Below are positions 26,071 through 35,682 of a DNA stretch of 64,000 nucleotides, piece after piece. The notes beneath the pieces were generated by a model, which saw only the letters and a program-made list of their open reading frames with translations, searched no databases and was not told the DNA's origin. The number at the start of each line of letters is the position of its first letter. Position 1 is the first letter of the stretch. The stretch is taken from NCBI RefSeq assembly GCF_002884445.1, contig NZ_KZ614144.1:4880094-4944093 (forward strand), given 5' to 3'. The translations under genes and the position numbers were made by a program. Source of the stretch: Paenibacillus castaneae (GTDB lineage: Bacteria > Bacillota > Bacilli > Paenibacillales > Paenibacillaceae).

Positions 26071-27654
26071 TTACATGAGTTTATTGCGGTATTCTGTTGG
26101 TGTCATGTGCTCAAGCTTCTCGAATTGCGTTACAAAATAATCAGCAGTGCTGAATCCCACCTTCTCAGCGATTTCATAGATTCGCATCGTGCTCGACTGC
26201 CGCAATAGCTTTTTGGCCTCACTCACCCTAAGCTGCAGTAGAAACTCATTAAAATAGGTGCCATGCGTTTTCTTAAATAATTGACCTAAATAGACGGGAT
26301 TTACGTAAAAGAGCGCAGCAATACTTTTCAAGCTTATATTTTTCGAATAATTCGCTTCTATATAGCTTTTAATTTTGTGTATGTCTCCCTTTGTCTGTTC
26401 CTTCCTAAGCAAAGCGATACTTTGCATGCTTTCTTCAATAAAGGACATAAACAGCTTCTTTAATTCCCCTAACGACAGGTTCGTGTCCTGCCAGTTAAGC
26501 ATTGGCTTCAACGTTGAGATTGATTGCTCATCACCATCCATGGAACGAATCGTCTTCATGATTCCCATCAAGCTTTGGTGGATGTTCAACTTCACTGCTT
26601 CCGGAGCATAACATTTCTCACGAAACTCATGAAACCATTGATCAACAGTCCCTTTCACTGCTTCAAGCTGCAGCTCTTCCATTTGCTCCATGAAATGAGT
26701 AAATTCAGCCGAATCAAGCCCGATGTAATTTATCGGCTCTGATTTTATTTGATCATAAATCACAATGCGTTTATCCTCATGTCCATATTTATACAAGGTC
26801 GCTTCCTTAGCTGCCTTATAGGATTCACGTATTTCTGACAAGCTATGGACAGGGCAGCCGGCATAAAGAAATACTCGTTCTCCTACATGGGTCTCCAGCT
26901 TTCTTCGAAATATAAGCAAAAACCGCTCAAGCTCCCCATCGCTTGAATCTAGCATATAGCTGGGCAGTAGAATGCCAATGCGATTATGATGCTCATGCAA
27001 ACAGATCGGCTGATTGGCAGCCGTTACCCGAACGAGTTCCTGTTGGACAATTTCTTTAAATAGGGCGTTAGAAATTTGAACACTATCCGGCTGCCAACTC
27101 TGATTATCATTCAGCTCCGCGAACAAATAGTATAAATGATCAGCTGCTTCCAAATACAAGAGATGGGTCCATTCTGTAAGGGTTGCATCGCTTGCCTCAC
27201 CTAGGATAAGAGATTTGATCATTTCACTGCCTATCAATCGCTCTTTTTTGGCTTGCTCTGCTTGTTCAAGTCCGAGCTTAGCATTCAATTTCACCAAAAT
27301 ACTGGTAAATTCAATTTCATCTATCGGCTTTACAACAAATTCATGGACGCCATAACGCATCGCCTGTTGGGCATATTTAAAATCGTTATAGCCGCTCATA
27401 ATAATAAAGGTCGGATTAGCGATATTATTTACCGTGACCAAGCGAATCAGCTCTAATCCATCTATGACAGGCATGCGTATATCTGTAATTACCAGTGCAG
27501 GGCTGACACTTTTTATTAATTCGAGAGCGTCCTCTCCATTATCGGCTTCACCCATGATTTGAAATCCGCAAGCTTCCCAATCTATCAACTTGATTAGCCC
27601 CTTGCGCGTATACACTTCATCATCTACTAGGATCGCTTTATGCAGCTGCATCAT
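26071..27654 (-). CDS. AraC-type response regulator, YesN type
   Basis: A 527-residue regulator. The receiver domain has VDDEVYTRKGL (acidic pair near residues 11-12), VITDIRMP with the phosphorylated Asp, and the KPIDE lysine. A long linker is followed by two AraC helix-turn-helix motifs near the C-terminus (ISLKSIAALFYVNPVYLGQL, IYEIAEKVGFSTADYFVTQF). AGAGGAGG precedes the ATG. Cognate of the YesM kinase gene; together they probably activate the importer and hemicellulase genes. Confidence 0.94.
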   Translation of the reverse strand: MMQLHKAILVDDEVYTRKGLIKLIDWEACGFQIMGEADNGEDALELIKSVSPALVITDIRMPVIDGLELIRLVTVNNIANPTFIIMSGYNDFKYAQQAMRYGVHEFVVKPIDEIEFTSILVKLNAKLGLEQAEQAKKERLIGSEMIKSLILGEASDATLTEWTHLLYLEAADHLYYLFAELNDNQSWQPDSVQISNALFKEIVQQELVRVTAANQPICLHEHHNRIGILLPSYMLDSSDGELERFLLIFRRKLETHVGERVFLYAGCPVHSLSEIRESYKAAKEATLYKYGHEDKRIVIYDQIKSEPINYIGLDSAEFTHFMEQMEELQLEAVKGTVDQWFHEFREKCYAPEAVKLNIHQSLMGIMKTIRSMDGDEQSISTLKPMLNWQDTNLSLGELKKLFMSFIEESMQSIALLRKEQTKGDIHKIKSYIEANYSKNISLKSIAALFYVNPVYLGQLFKKTHGTYFNEFLLQLRVSEAKKLLRQSSTMRIYEIAEKVGFSTADYFVTQFEKLEHMTPTEYRNKLM

Positions 27655-27723
27655 TCATTCCTCCTCTTAGATCTGCGATAATGGCAGGCAGTCCATCTAT
27701 TTGTTATTGAATAAGCATCTGCC

Positions 27724-28341
27724 CTATGTTAATTGAAGTAATTCACTCACCGTAACGAATTGATAGCCCTCTGCAGCCAGTTTGGGCAAAAGAATGCTTA
27801 TCGCTTCAATCGTTTGCGAACGGTCTCCATAACCATCATGAAACAAAAGAACGCTTCCATTTCCAATATTGTCTATCGTTTTATTTATGATATGCTCGAC
27901 GCCCGGCAATTCCCAGTCCCGAGTTTCCATATTCGTTGCTCCGATCATACTATAATTAAAGCTCTTTACGATATTATTTACTTTGTCGTTATAATCAAAA
28001 AACGGCGGACGAAAGGTTTGTGGTTTCTTGCCGGTTATTTCTTGGATTAATTGGTCCGTTCTTTGAAGCTCGTCCAGACATTGAGCTGGGTCTATTTGAG
28101 TCAAATACGGGTGTGTATACGTATGATTCCCAATCTCATGTCCCTGCTCATGAACGGCAGCAGCCAGCTCAGGATTAGCTTTTATTTGTTCGCCAATCAT
28201 AAAGAACGTAGCCTTGCCGTTTTCTTCAGCAAACAGAGCAAGCAACTCCGGTGTATATTTCGGATTAGGACCATCATCGAAGGTGATGGCTATCGCTTTG
28301 CTCGATATGTTGACGCGATGGATAATTGTCATTTCATTCAA
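27724..28341 (-). CDS. Polysaccharide deacetylase (CE4), cytoplasmic
   Basis: A 205-residue NodB-homology enzyme removing acetyl groups. Motifs: ITFDDGPN (catalytic Asp and metal Asp), HEIGNHTYTH (metal His residues), RPPFFDYN and LLFHDGYGD. No signal peptide is present, unlike wall-acting CE4 enzymes, so it may deacetylate imported xylo-oligosaccharides; chitin-type substrates are also possible. It lies 69 bases upstream of the YesN gene in the same direction. Confidence 0.9.
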   Translation of the reverse strand: MNEMTIIHRVNISSKAIAITFDDGPNPKYTPELLALFAEENGKATFFMIGEQIKANPELAAAVHEQGHEIGNHTYTHPYLTQIDPAQCLDELQRTDQLIQEITGKKPQTFRPPFFDYNDKVNNIVKSFNYSMIGATNMETRDWELPGVEHIINKTIDNIGNGSVLLFHDGYGDRSQTIEAISILLPKLAAEGYQFVTVSELLQLT

Positions 28342-28424
28342 TTTACTTGCCTCCCTATTATTTCATAAATGGAAGATCGGTGATTAGTAGTCTCCATTAA
28401 AACATACTTTGTTCATTTGTATAA

Positions 28425-28453
28425 ATTGTAATTTCAAACCAACTTTTTCACAA
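28425..28453 (-). promoter_or_regulatory. Candidate SigA promoter upstream of CE4 gene
   Basis: On the - strand TTGTGA (28453-28448), 17 bases, TACAAT (28430-28425). It could start the CE4-yesN-yesM transcript. The remaining gap 28454-28561 shows no other feature. Confidence 0.45.
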
Positions 28454-28561
28454 TGCAAAAATTATAGTGCCATGCCAGAAAACTATATACTTCTTAAAAT
28501 GAAGTAAAAGAATCCGGCATATTTCAACATATTCCCTCACCGTTAATTGTGAATTCGAAAT

Positions 28562-28604
28562 AAAAAAAGCTGTCCCAACAAGGCTTATGCCTGCTGAGAC
28601 AGCT
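28562..28604 (-). terminator. Terminator after GH127 gene
   Basis: On the - strand AGCTGTC pairs with GACAGCT, with inner CAGCA/TGTTG-type and GGC/GCC pairing, followed by TTTTTTT. Confidence 0.8.
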
Positions 28605-28659
28605 CCATATGCAGCTGAACCTATTAATTGAACGATGAAAAACGAATTATACCCATTTC

Positions 28660-30633
28660 CTAAATACGTTCCTTAACCCAAACTGTCATCTCGCCTTTGC
28701 CGCGATTTGCCCATGCATAGTACGGTATAAAGGTAACATTCTCTTGCTCCAACGCAGCATCTGCATTAGAACGGTACAACTCCGCCCCCCATTGCTCGAA
28801 TTGCAGCCTCAGCGCTTCTGCTCTGATGACCTGAACGCCTCCAACTAGCTTATTGTCAAAGGTAGCCTCAAGCTTGGAGTCCTGTGGCAATAACAATTGC
28901 TGCAACTGCGAGCCATTGTCTGCTTCCTCGATGCAATAGACAAGCGGACCGCGCTGCAGGGCAACTTTGCCTGCATTTCGCCTCACTAGAGGATGGCTTC
29001 TGACGCGCATAATCGGCATCTCCAGCACAAGCTCTACGACATCGCCTGATACCCACTCGCGATTTATTTTTATATATCCGTCAACCAGCTGGTCACCTAT
29101 TGCATAGGCTTCTCCATTCACTTGCACAACGGCTTTCGAAGACCAGTCCGGAACACGAAGCGCAAGCTCGAATGCTATAGGACGGTCAACCGTTACTTCG
29201 TAGCGTACAGTTCCTTCCCATGGCAGATTGGAATGCTGGTTAAGTTGTATTTGGGCATCATCGATTGCAAGCACGACTTCACCACCAATATACAGATGGG
29301 AATATATCGTATGCCCGCTTACCGAATACATATATTCACCCAGCGATGCCAGCAAACGTGCAATATTAGGTGGGCAGCACGCACAGCCAAACCATTCTTG
29401 GCGTACAGGCTTTACATGATTAAAGTTTTTATTTTTCCCCTCACAGGTGTCAGGCGCAACCTCCAGCGGATTGACATAGAAGAAGTGTCTGCCGTCTCTC
29501 GACATGCCTGCAATGACCGTATTGTACAAAGCCCGTTCCAGCACATCCGCATAGCGGCTGTTCGGCTCAAGCTGCAGCATGCGATGGGCGAAGAAGATCA
29601 GGCCTATTGAAGCGCAAGTCTCCGCATAAACGGTATCATTCGGCAGATCATAATCAAATGAGAACGCTTCGCCCGCAGCCATCGATCCGATGCCGCCTGT
29701 AATATACATTTGCTTAGACACAATGTTGTCCCATAGTCTGCGGCATGCATCCACGAGAGACTGGTCCCCGGTCTCGCGTGCAACGTCCGCCATGCCTGCG
29801 AGCATATATACAACCCTAACAGCATGGCCAGCTGCCGTATCCTGCTCGCGTACCGGTAAATGAGCTTGAAAATATTCATGATCAATATGGATTTTGTTCT
29901 TGCTCCAATGGGACGTCCAGCCTCTGCGCTCAGCTTCTTCGATGAAGAAGCTCGGCTTGGCTCCCCGTTTATCAATAAAATAACGGCTAAGCTCTAAATA
30001 TTTGCGGTCTCCTGTCACATCATAAAGCTTCACAAGCGCAAGCTCAATTTCTTGATGACCATCATATCCGGCTATTTGTCCCGGTCCATCTCCGAATACA
30101 ACGGCAATATCATCCGCTACACGGCATACAATATCGAGCAGCTTTCTTTTGCCTGTAGCCTGGAAGTATGCAACCCCTGCTTCAATCATATGACCCGCTG
30201 AATACAGCTCATGGCATTCCGTCAAATTGGTCCATTTCTGCTCAGGCGCCTTGATGGTAAAGTAAGTGTTTAAGTAACCGCTTGGCTCCTGAGCTTCACC
30301 GATAATGTCGATCATTTCATCTGCAACCTGCTCAAGCGCGGCATCCCGCTTTGAAATGAGCAAATAAGCTACTGCCTCAAGCCACTTTGCTACGTCGGTA
30401 TCCTGAAACACAAAGCCGTAAAAATCGCCTTTTTCCATTCCAGCAGCAATTTTGAAATTGCTTACCGCTCCGCTTCGTTCAGCGCCCTCTACCCGGTCGT
30501 TAATTGCTTCCCACTGGTAAGGCACTACTACGTCTCTTACTAAATCGATATAATATTTCCAGAAGTTATCCCTTATTTCAACCTGTTTGAGCGAAACCGG
30601 CTTTGCTTTATTTATGCCAATTGCTTGTCCCAT
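28660..30633 (-). CDS. Beta-L-arabinofuranosidase, GH127
   Basis: A 657-residue cytoplasmic glycoside hydrolase of family 127 (former DUF1680) that releases L-arabinose from beta-linked arabinofuranosides. The zinc/catalytic set is visible: Glu338 and Cys340 in AETCAS, and the Cys pair 419-420 in CACCPPN, at nearly the same numbering as the Bifidobacterium HypBA1 enzyme. No signal peptide, in keeping with uptake before degradation. GGGAGG precedes the ATG. Divergent from an AraC regulator and separated by terminators from the CE4-yesNM group. Confidence 0.93.
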   Translation of the reverse strand: MGQAIGINKAKPVSLKQVEIRDNFWKYYIDLVRDVVVPYQWEAINDRVEGAERSGAVSNFKIAAGMEKGDFYGFVFQDTDVAKWLEAVAYLLISKRDAALEQVADEMIDIIGEAQEPSGYLNTYFTIKAPEQKWTNLTECHELYSAGHMIEAGVAYFQATGKRKLLDIVCRVADDIAVVFGDGPGQIAGYDGHQEIELALVKLYDVTGDRKYLELSRYFIDKRGAKPSFFIEEAERRGWTSHWSKNKIHIDHEYFQAHLPVREQDTAAGHAVRVVYMLAGMADVARETGDQSLVDACRRLWDNIVSKQMYITGGIGSMAAGEAFSFDYDLPNDTVYAETCASIGLIFFAHRMLQLEPNSRYADVLERALYNTVIAGMSRDGRHFFYVNPLEVAPDTCEGKNKNFNHVKPVRQEWFGCACCPPNIARLLASLGEYMYSVSGHTIYSHLYIGGEVVLAIDDAQIQLNQHSNLPWEGTVRYEVTVDRPIAFELALRVPDWSSKAVVQVNGEAYAIGDQLVDGYIKINREWVSGDVVELVLEMPIMRVRSHPLVRRNAGKVALQRGPLVYCIEEADNGSQLQQLLLPQDSKLEATFDNKLVGGVQVIRAEALRLQFEQWGAELYRSNADAALEQENVTFIPYYAWANRGKGEMTVWVKERI

Positions 30634-30774
30634 TGTTAGTCACGCCTCCCGAGCATCATTCAAATTTCCTTCTTTTCATTTCTATTGTATGCGTTACAAT
30701 TAAACATAACTATAAACGGAACGAACCTGTTTCTTATAAAATTTCACACAAGCATGAGGGAAGGAAGCAATAGA

Positions 30775-31647
30775 ATGATTGAAGCATCCGAGCAAGTTTA
30801 TTTCGCAGCACCTCCACTGCCTTATTTTCTGGAATGCGGCATGACGCACTACGAGCCAGGCGATCAGCATCCCAATCGAAAGCAGCTTGGCATCTTCGAT
30901 TTGATCATTGTGGAATCGGGCTGTCTCTCTATCGGCGAAGATGATCAAAGCTGGCATCTGACCGCGAATCAGACACTGCTCCTGCTTCCCGACCGTTATC
31001 ACTATTCGGTAAAGCCAATTGAGGAAGCGACCCGCTTCTACTGGGTGCATTTCCATGCTGTCGGAGAGTGGCAGCAGTCCGGCCTAGACCATTCCAGCTT
31101 AAATCAGGAAGCGCATTACAACCGGTTCTTAACCTCTCCTTATTCCCTTCAATTGCAGAAGCATTGGCTGCTCCCCTATCCCGAGCAAGCCTACCACCTC
31201 ATGAGAACATTAAACAAAGCAGGTGAAGAACGCGAATCAAGCGCCTTCTGGACGCAGCAGCAAGCATTCGAGGAGCTGCTGCGCATGATGGATTTACGTC
31301 AGAACGATAACTATACAAGTCCCGCTGTCACATTAGCCGAGAAAGCGGAGGCTTATATTAAAAAAAATTATCGTACTGAAATTACTAGTAAAACGATATC
31401 CGAAACACTCAATTTTCACTACAATTATATTACCCGGTGCATGAAGCAGGTGTATGGCATGACCCCAATCGATTACTTGTCCAAGTATCGGCTCGAGCAG
31501 GCAAAGCTGCTGCTGCTTAAGACCGAATGGCCGATTGCCGAAATCGCACAGTACGTAGGCTTTGAGAATGTCCCTTATTTCTCTAATTGCTTTACAAACA
31601 AAATCGGACTTTCCCCGACGAGCTTCCGAAAGCAGTTTACGAAATAA
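30775..31647 (+). CDS. AraC-family regulator with cupin sensor domain
   Basis: A 290-residue regulator. Residues about 15-110 are an AraC cupin-type ligand domain (LIIVESGCLSIGEDDQSW, LLLLPDRYHYSV, FYWVHFH). The C-terminal 100 residues have two helix-turn-helix motifs, including IAQYVGFENVPYFSNCFTNKIGLSPTSFRKQ. ATG at 30775 with GGAAGGAAG upstream is preferred; frames starting at 30685 or 30754 lack a ribosome site. Divergent from the GH127 gene, which it probably regulates in response to an arabinose derivative. Confidence 0.9.
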   Translation: MIEASEQVYFAAPPLPYFLECGMTHYEPGDQHPNRKQLGIFDLIIVESGCLSIGEDDQSWHLTANQTLLLLPDRYHYSVKPIEEATRFYWVHFHAVGEWQQSGLDHSSLNQEAHYNRFLTSPYSLQLQKHWLLPYPEQAYHLMRTLNKAGEERESSAFWTQQQAFEELLRMMDLRQNDNYTSPAVTLAEKAEAYIKKNYRTEITSKTISETLNFHYNYITRCMKQVYGMTPIDYLSKYRLEQAKLLLLKTEWPIAEIAQYVGFENVPYFSNCFTNKIGLSPTSFRKQFTK

Positions 31648-31673
31648 ATCGGTATTAGAAGGAGTGGTATGGA

Positions 31674-32135
31674 TTGATTGCTCTGTTTCGCTATAACTGG
31701 TTGGTTAGAGATGAATGGTTGGAATTATGCAAAAAAATGCCTGCTGAATATTTGGTTAGCAGCCGTATTGGAGGGGTGGGAAGCATCCTTTATACCCTGT
31801 TTCACATTATAGATGTGGAATATAGCTGGATACGCGGCATACAGGATAAGAGTGATATTCAAATTCCATTTGACGACCGGATGACGCTGCAGCGAGTGAA
31901 AGAGCTTTCTGACGCGTGGCGTAATGAAATCAAGCAATTCCTTCATGGATGGTCTAGCGATTGGGATAACGAATATGTGACCGTCTCATGGTCGCATGAA
32001 CGCTATACAAAAGGTGAAATCCTACGGCATCTTATTGCTCATGAAATTCATCATATGGGTCAGCTGTCGATTTGGGCTAGGGAACTCGGCTATGAGCCGA
32101 TCTCTGCGAATGTGATTGGGCGAGGATTACTATAA
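31674..32135 (+). CDS. DinB-family metal-dependent protein
   Basis: A 153-residue four-helix-bundle protein of the DinB/YfiT type. The three metal-binding histidines are seen in TLFHIIDVEYSW and HLIAHEIHHMGQ. Members bind divalent metal; some transfer small thiols. The start is TTG at 31674 with AGAAGGAGTGG upstream. It lies 26 bases after the AraC gene, so co-transcription is likely, though a functional link is unclear. Confidence 0.9.
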   Translation: MIALFRYNWLVRDEWLELCKKMPAEYLVSSRIGGVGSILYTLFHIIDVEYSWIRGIQDKSDIQIPFDDRMTLQRVKELSDAWRNEIKQFLHGWSSDWDNEYVTVSWSHERYTKGEILRHLIAHEIHHMGQLSIWARELGYEPISANVIGRGLL

Positions 32136-32202
32136 TATAATGCAATGCTGAGTTTAGCACAGCCTGAATAACATAGTGAACTCGAACCGCCTGCTTCGCT
32201 TT

Positions 32203-32224
32203 GTGATATGGTTCACCGTATCAC
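32203..32224. repeat. GGTTCACC palindromic element, copy A
   Basis: GTGATATGGT-TC-ACCGTATCAC: 10-base arms with one G-U type mismatch. The core GGTTCACC is shared with elements at 38184-38237, 40759-40809 and about 54441-54475. A hairpin of the AAAGGCAC/GTGCCTTT type follows 17 bases later. Confidence 0.6.
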
Positions 32225-32240
32225 TCTAACCGCAAGATTT

Positions 32241-32264
32241 AAAGGCACTCGCTTGTGTGCCTTT
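32241..32264. terminator. Terminator-like hairpin after DinB gene
   Basis: AAAGGCAC (32241-32248) pairs with GTGCCTTT (32257-32264). The rest of the 32136-32469 gap holds palindromic element A and no recognisable gene. Confidence 0.6.
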
Positions 32265-32469
32265 GTTATATATCATATGATATGGTTTTAGCGTGACGAC
32301 CCGCATCTTCTCTTTTCGGAACTACTATAATTCCGACATTAGAAACAATTGATGTTAAGTAATCATCTATTGAGGTTACTTTGATAGAATTTACATTAAT
32401 TGTTCCATTAGGTGATTATATTAACCATTCATCAATACCTTTGCCATCATGCTCACTTACCAGAGACCA

Positions 32470-32967
32470 TTAATTCAAAGTAATTTTCTTTTTCCAATTT
32501 AACTCATCGCCCTGTTCATTCTTGAACAGAAACACAACCTGACCTTCCTCGCCTTTCATCGCATCCGAATAGAAGAAGCCGGAGAATTGTCCGTTGCCGC
32601 TAATGTAAAAACCATCTTCGCCGTTTGCTCCATGCTGGATGGCTTCTTGAACCGAATTAATAACGACGTTCTTCTTGGAAATCCATTGCATTTCAGCTAA
32701 CGCGTATCCTTCTGGGACCTTATTCACTGCAAAATCGAAGCTATTTCCCTCAATTGGTTTGGCAGTCTGATCGATAATAATTAAGATTTGCTCGTCGGAG
32801 TTTGTTGAATCATTCCCATTAGCGAAGGTATTCTCTTGATTGGTTTCAGTTGGCTGCGTGTTTACAGTGTCCGTTGCTGATCCGTTGTTAGCCATTGTGC
32901 CGCACGCGCTGGTCAGAAGCAGCGCGAATAGCGCTAGTGTGAGAAAGAAGATTTTTTTATTGTTCAT
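32470..32967 (-). CDS. Small lipoprotein next to histidine kinase (165 aa)
   Basis: MNNKKIFF then a hydrophobic helix ending LLTSACG, a lipobox. A Thr/Asn-rich linker of about 40 residues leads to a folded region with EQILIIIDQTAKPIEGNSFDFAV and a C-terminal VVFLFKNEQGDELNWKKKI. No family recognised. ATG at 32967 with AGGGAAG upstream overlaps the 3' end of the kinase gene by 11 bases, so the two are translationally coupled. It may be a target or accessory sensor of the kinase. Confidence 0.8.
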   Translation of the reverse strand: MNNKKIFFLTLALFALLLTSACGTMANNGSATDTVNTQPTETNQENTFANGNDSTNSDEQILIIIDQTAKPIEGNSFDFAVNKVPEGYALAEMQWISKKNVVINSVQEAIQHGANGEDGFYISGNGQFSGFFYSDAMKGEEGQVVFLFKNEQGDELNWKKKITLN

Positions 32968-34726
32968 TAGGTTCTTCCCTGCTTTCATTCAAGTTAAAAT
33001 AAAATGCCACGCCTTGATTCGTATTCACTACACCAAACTTGCTTTCATGAAGCTCCAAAATATGCTTGACGATCGCAAGCCCCAGTCCGGTCCCTCCAGA
33101 TTTACGATCACGGGAACGCTCTACCCGGTAGAATTGGTCCCATATGCGGGTCAGATCCTCCTCAGCAATGGGCGATCCAGCGTTTTCGATTACTGTGGTT
33201 ACCTTTCCGGCAGAAGTACGCCTGATGCCAATTGTAATGATGCTGTTCTCCACTGCATACCGAATAGCATTGCTTAATAAATTCAGAACTACTTGTTCAA
33301 TCCGTCTAGGGTCCGCCTCTACGAATAGTTCTTCCTCTTCCTCTTCTTCATTTTCCACCATGATTTGAAGGTGTTTGCTCTCCAACTGCTGAGCAAACGT
33401 TTCGATCACCTTCTGAATAAGGTTTGTTATGGATAAGCTTCTGGGCTGTAATAGGATGGCCTTGGCTTCGAATTTGGAAAGCTCCAGCATATCCATAATT
33501 AAGGCGTTCATCCGATCCGTTTCGTTGATAATGAGGGCAAGATAACGATCTCTTTTATCGCCTGCCACCCCGTCCTGCAGCCCTTCCGCGAAGCCTTTCA
33601 CGATGCCTAGAGGGGTTTTCAACTCATGGGAGATGTTCGCGGTCAGTTCTTTGCGAAGCTGCTCGGAGAGCTTCTTTTCTTCCACATCCTCATGCAGCTT
33701 CACATTCGCATGGGTAAGTTCCTTTAAGGTTGTATCTAAATTCCGAGATAAAGCGATCATACTGCGTGACAGCTCCCCGAATTCATCCTTCGAATGGATT
33801 TCAGGCTGTACAGTAAAGTCTAGCTTGGCCAGACGCGCTGCCGAGCGGCTTAACTTCACTAACGGACGGGAAATCATTCTGGAATATATCAAGGACAGAA
33901 TGATCGCTAGCAAAACAATGATCGGCGCGATATAAATAAAATACTGCTTGAGTATATCGACGGCTTCCCCGACAGGCTGCAGAGAGGTCATGACGAATAA
34001 ATAACGATAACGATCATCTTTACCCACTGATAGTGATCGAATGAGAACAGAATACTGGACACCGCTCCATGGGTCTGACCATTCCAACTGAACAGGCGAA
34101 CCGTCCTGCAAGCGAGCCTGATATTGTTCCTCTGTCGAAATCCAGTACCTAAGCGCGTCATCCATAAGGGCGTCCTGATAAAGAGGGTTGTACGATCGCT
34201 GCTCAGGGAGCATTAAATCCGTTATCTTCCCTTTTACTCGTACCAATCCCTGTTCGGGAGTTAAGCTTGTTTGCTGTATGACTACAGGATGCATAATCGT
34301 ATCTTCCTCATCCATGTAGATCCCATCTACCACCAGCATATCGCCGATCTGAATGCCATGCGGGATTTTATCCATGGTCATTCCATTCGTCGGAATGGGA
34401 ATGGTAATGGTCTTGCTGTCTGCTTGCAACTGTAGAAAATAAGGATTGATGTTTATTCGCTCAAAACGATTATTCAAGATGGAGGTACTCGTATCATTAT
34501 GATTCATGAATGCGCCGAGCAGCCTTGAAACCTGTTGTTCGTTGGATTGTGCCTGTATGAATTGTTCCGCGAATTGATTCATATTCCGTTCTAGTGCATG
34601 GATCTTGGACATCCGATAATACCGCTCGAAGAACAAGCCTTCTGCAAGCATCACCAAGGTAAAAACAATCAAAATGAGAACAGACGTGACGACGAAAAGC
34701 TTAAGAATTACACCATGCCTTCTCAT
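32957..34726 (-). CDS. Sensor histidine kinase with HAMP domain (BaeS-like)
   Basis: A 589-residue membrane kinase: helix at about 8-30, extracellular region of about 225 residues, second helix near 256-280, HAMP, then HisKA with SHELKTPLGIVKGFAEGLQDG and the ATPase domain with DPRRIEQVVLNLLSNAIRYA and a GGTGLGLAIVKHI G-box. All catalytic motifs are intact. Its start ATG at 34726 overlaps the expected stop of the response regulator gene as ATGA, so the pair was translationally coupled before the regulator was frameshifted. Confidence 0.93.
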   Translation of the reverse strand: MRRHGVILKLFVVTSVLILIVFTLVMLAEGLFFERYYRMSKIHALERNMNQFAEQFIQAQSNEQQVSRLLGAFMNHNDTSTSILNNRFERININPYFLQLQADSKTITIPIPTNGMTMDKIPHGIQIGDMLVVDGIYMDEEDTIMHPVVIQQTSLTPEQGLVRVKGKITDLMLPEQRSYNPLYQDALMDDALRYWISTEEQYQARLQDGSPVQLEWSDPWSGVQYSVLIRSLSVGKDDRYRYLFVMTSLQPVGEAVDILKQYFIYIAPIIVLLAIILSLIYSRMISRPLVKLSRSAARLAKLDFTVQPEIHSKDEFGELSRSMIALSRNLDTTLKELTHANVKLHEDVEEKKLSEQLRKELTANISHELKTPLGIVKGFAEGLQDGVAGDKRDRYLALIINETDRMNALIMDMLELSKFEAKAILLQPRSLSITNLIQKVIETFAQQLESKHLQIMVENEEEEEEELFVEADPRRIEQVVLNLLSNAIRYAVENSIITIGIRRTSAGKVTTVIENAGSPIAEEDLTRIWDQFYRVERSRDRKSGGTGLGLAIVKHILELHESKFGVVNTNQGVAFYFNLNESREEPNEQ

Positions 34727-35402
34727 GCTTCCATTTCAAATTTATAGCCTGAGCGAATGACGGTGCATATATATCTGCCCTCATCTGTGAGCTTGGCTCT
34801 TAATTTTTTGATATGGTGTCCACTGTACGCAAATCCCCCAAATAGTCGTACCCCCAGACCGCGTCCAGAATATACTCACAAGACAGGACCTTGCCATAGT
34901 GTTTGGTGAGAAAAAGAAGCAAATCGTACTCTTTCGGTGATAGATTGATCGGTTCTCCCGCCACGGAAACGGTATGTGCCATTCTGTTCACCAATAAATT
35001 ACCATAGACAAGCAGATCTCCTTCACTACCTATCGTCCCTTCCGTTCTTTTCATCAAAGCGGTAGCTCGAGCCACCAATACCCTTGGGCTTAGGGGCTTC
35101 GTCACATATTCATCTGCACCTAGCTCGAAACCCATCAATTGGTCATCGTCTTCCGCCCTTGCCGTGATGATAATAATGGGTACGTCCGATTTCTCGCGAA
35201 TGCGCCTGCATACCGACCATCCATCCATTTCCGGCATCATAATGTCCAGAACAATCAGATCAACTGTGGTCTGTCCGAAAATCTCAAGCGCGAGTCTTCC
35301 GTTCTCCGCTTCAACCACTTCCCACTGTTCCCTTTTGAAATAATCCGTTATAAACTCACGCATAAGCATATCATCCTCGACTAACAGTATCCTTCGTTTC
35401 AT
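34723..35402 (-). pseudogene. OmpR-family response regulator with a one-base frameshift
   Basis: The frame starting at ATG 35402 encodes a receiver domain (LLVEDD, LIVLDIMMPEMDGW, KPLSP) and most of a winged-helix DNA-binding domain (INLSPKEYDLLLFLTKHYG, VWGYDYLGD) but ends at 34800 after TVDTISKN. In the next frame the expected continuation is intact: HIKKLRAKLTDEGRYICTV and SGYKFEMEA to a stop at 34723 that overlaps the kinase ATG. Restoring one G to the GG at 34815-34816 (+ strand) rejoins the frames. The lost part is the DNA-recognition helix and wing, so the product as read cannot bind DNA normally. A sequencing error at a short G-run is the main alternative. Confidence 0.88.
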
Positions 35403-35623
35403 TGCCACACACCCCATATCCGCCCGCAGTCTTTCTTTATATTAGTATGGACATGAATACTCTTATACTATTATGCACACAACACCTCCGTTTGTACTTT
35501 CAAGACTCAGTATAGAGTAGTCCTGTGTACATCGTGTGTACTTTGTGTGCAGAAGCTGTTGACTTTTTTTAGTTGTAACTGAGTATATATAAGCACAAAA
35601 TGTCAATTCGCAAGAGTCAAATT

Positions 35624-35655
35624 AAAAAGAAGGACCATCCAAGTGGATGGTCCTT
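35624..35655 (-). terminator. Terminator after SDR genes
   Basis: AGGACCATCC/GGATGGTCCT perfect 10-base arms with a 4-base loop, followed on the - strand by TCTTTTT. Confidence 0.85.
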
Positions 35656-35682
35656 TATCAGAATATTAGTGGCTTGGGGGGT

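Noticed and set aside
29122-29610. 162-codon + frame opposite the GH127 gene
   Set aside because: Antisense shadow of a well-supported glycosidase gene with intact catalytic residues.
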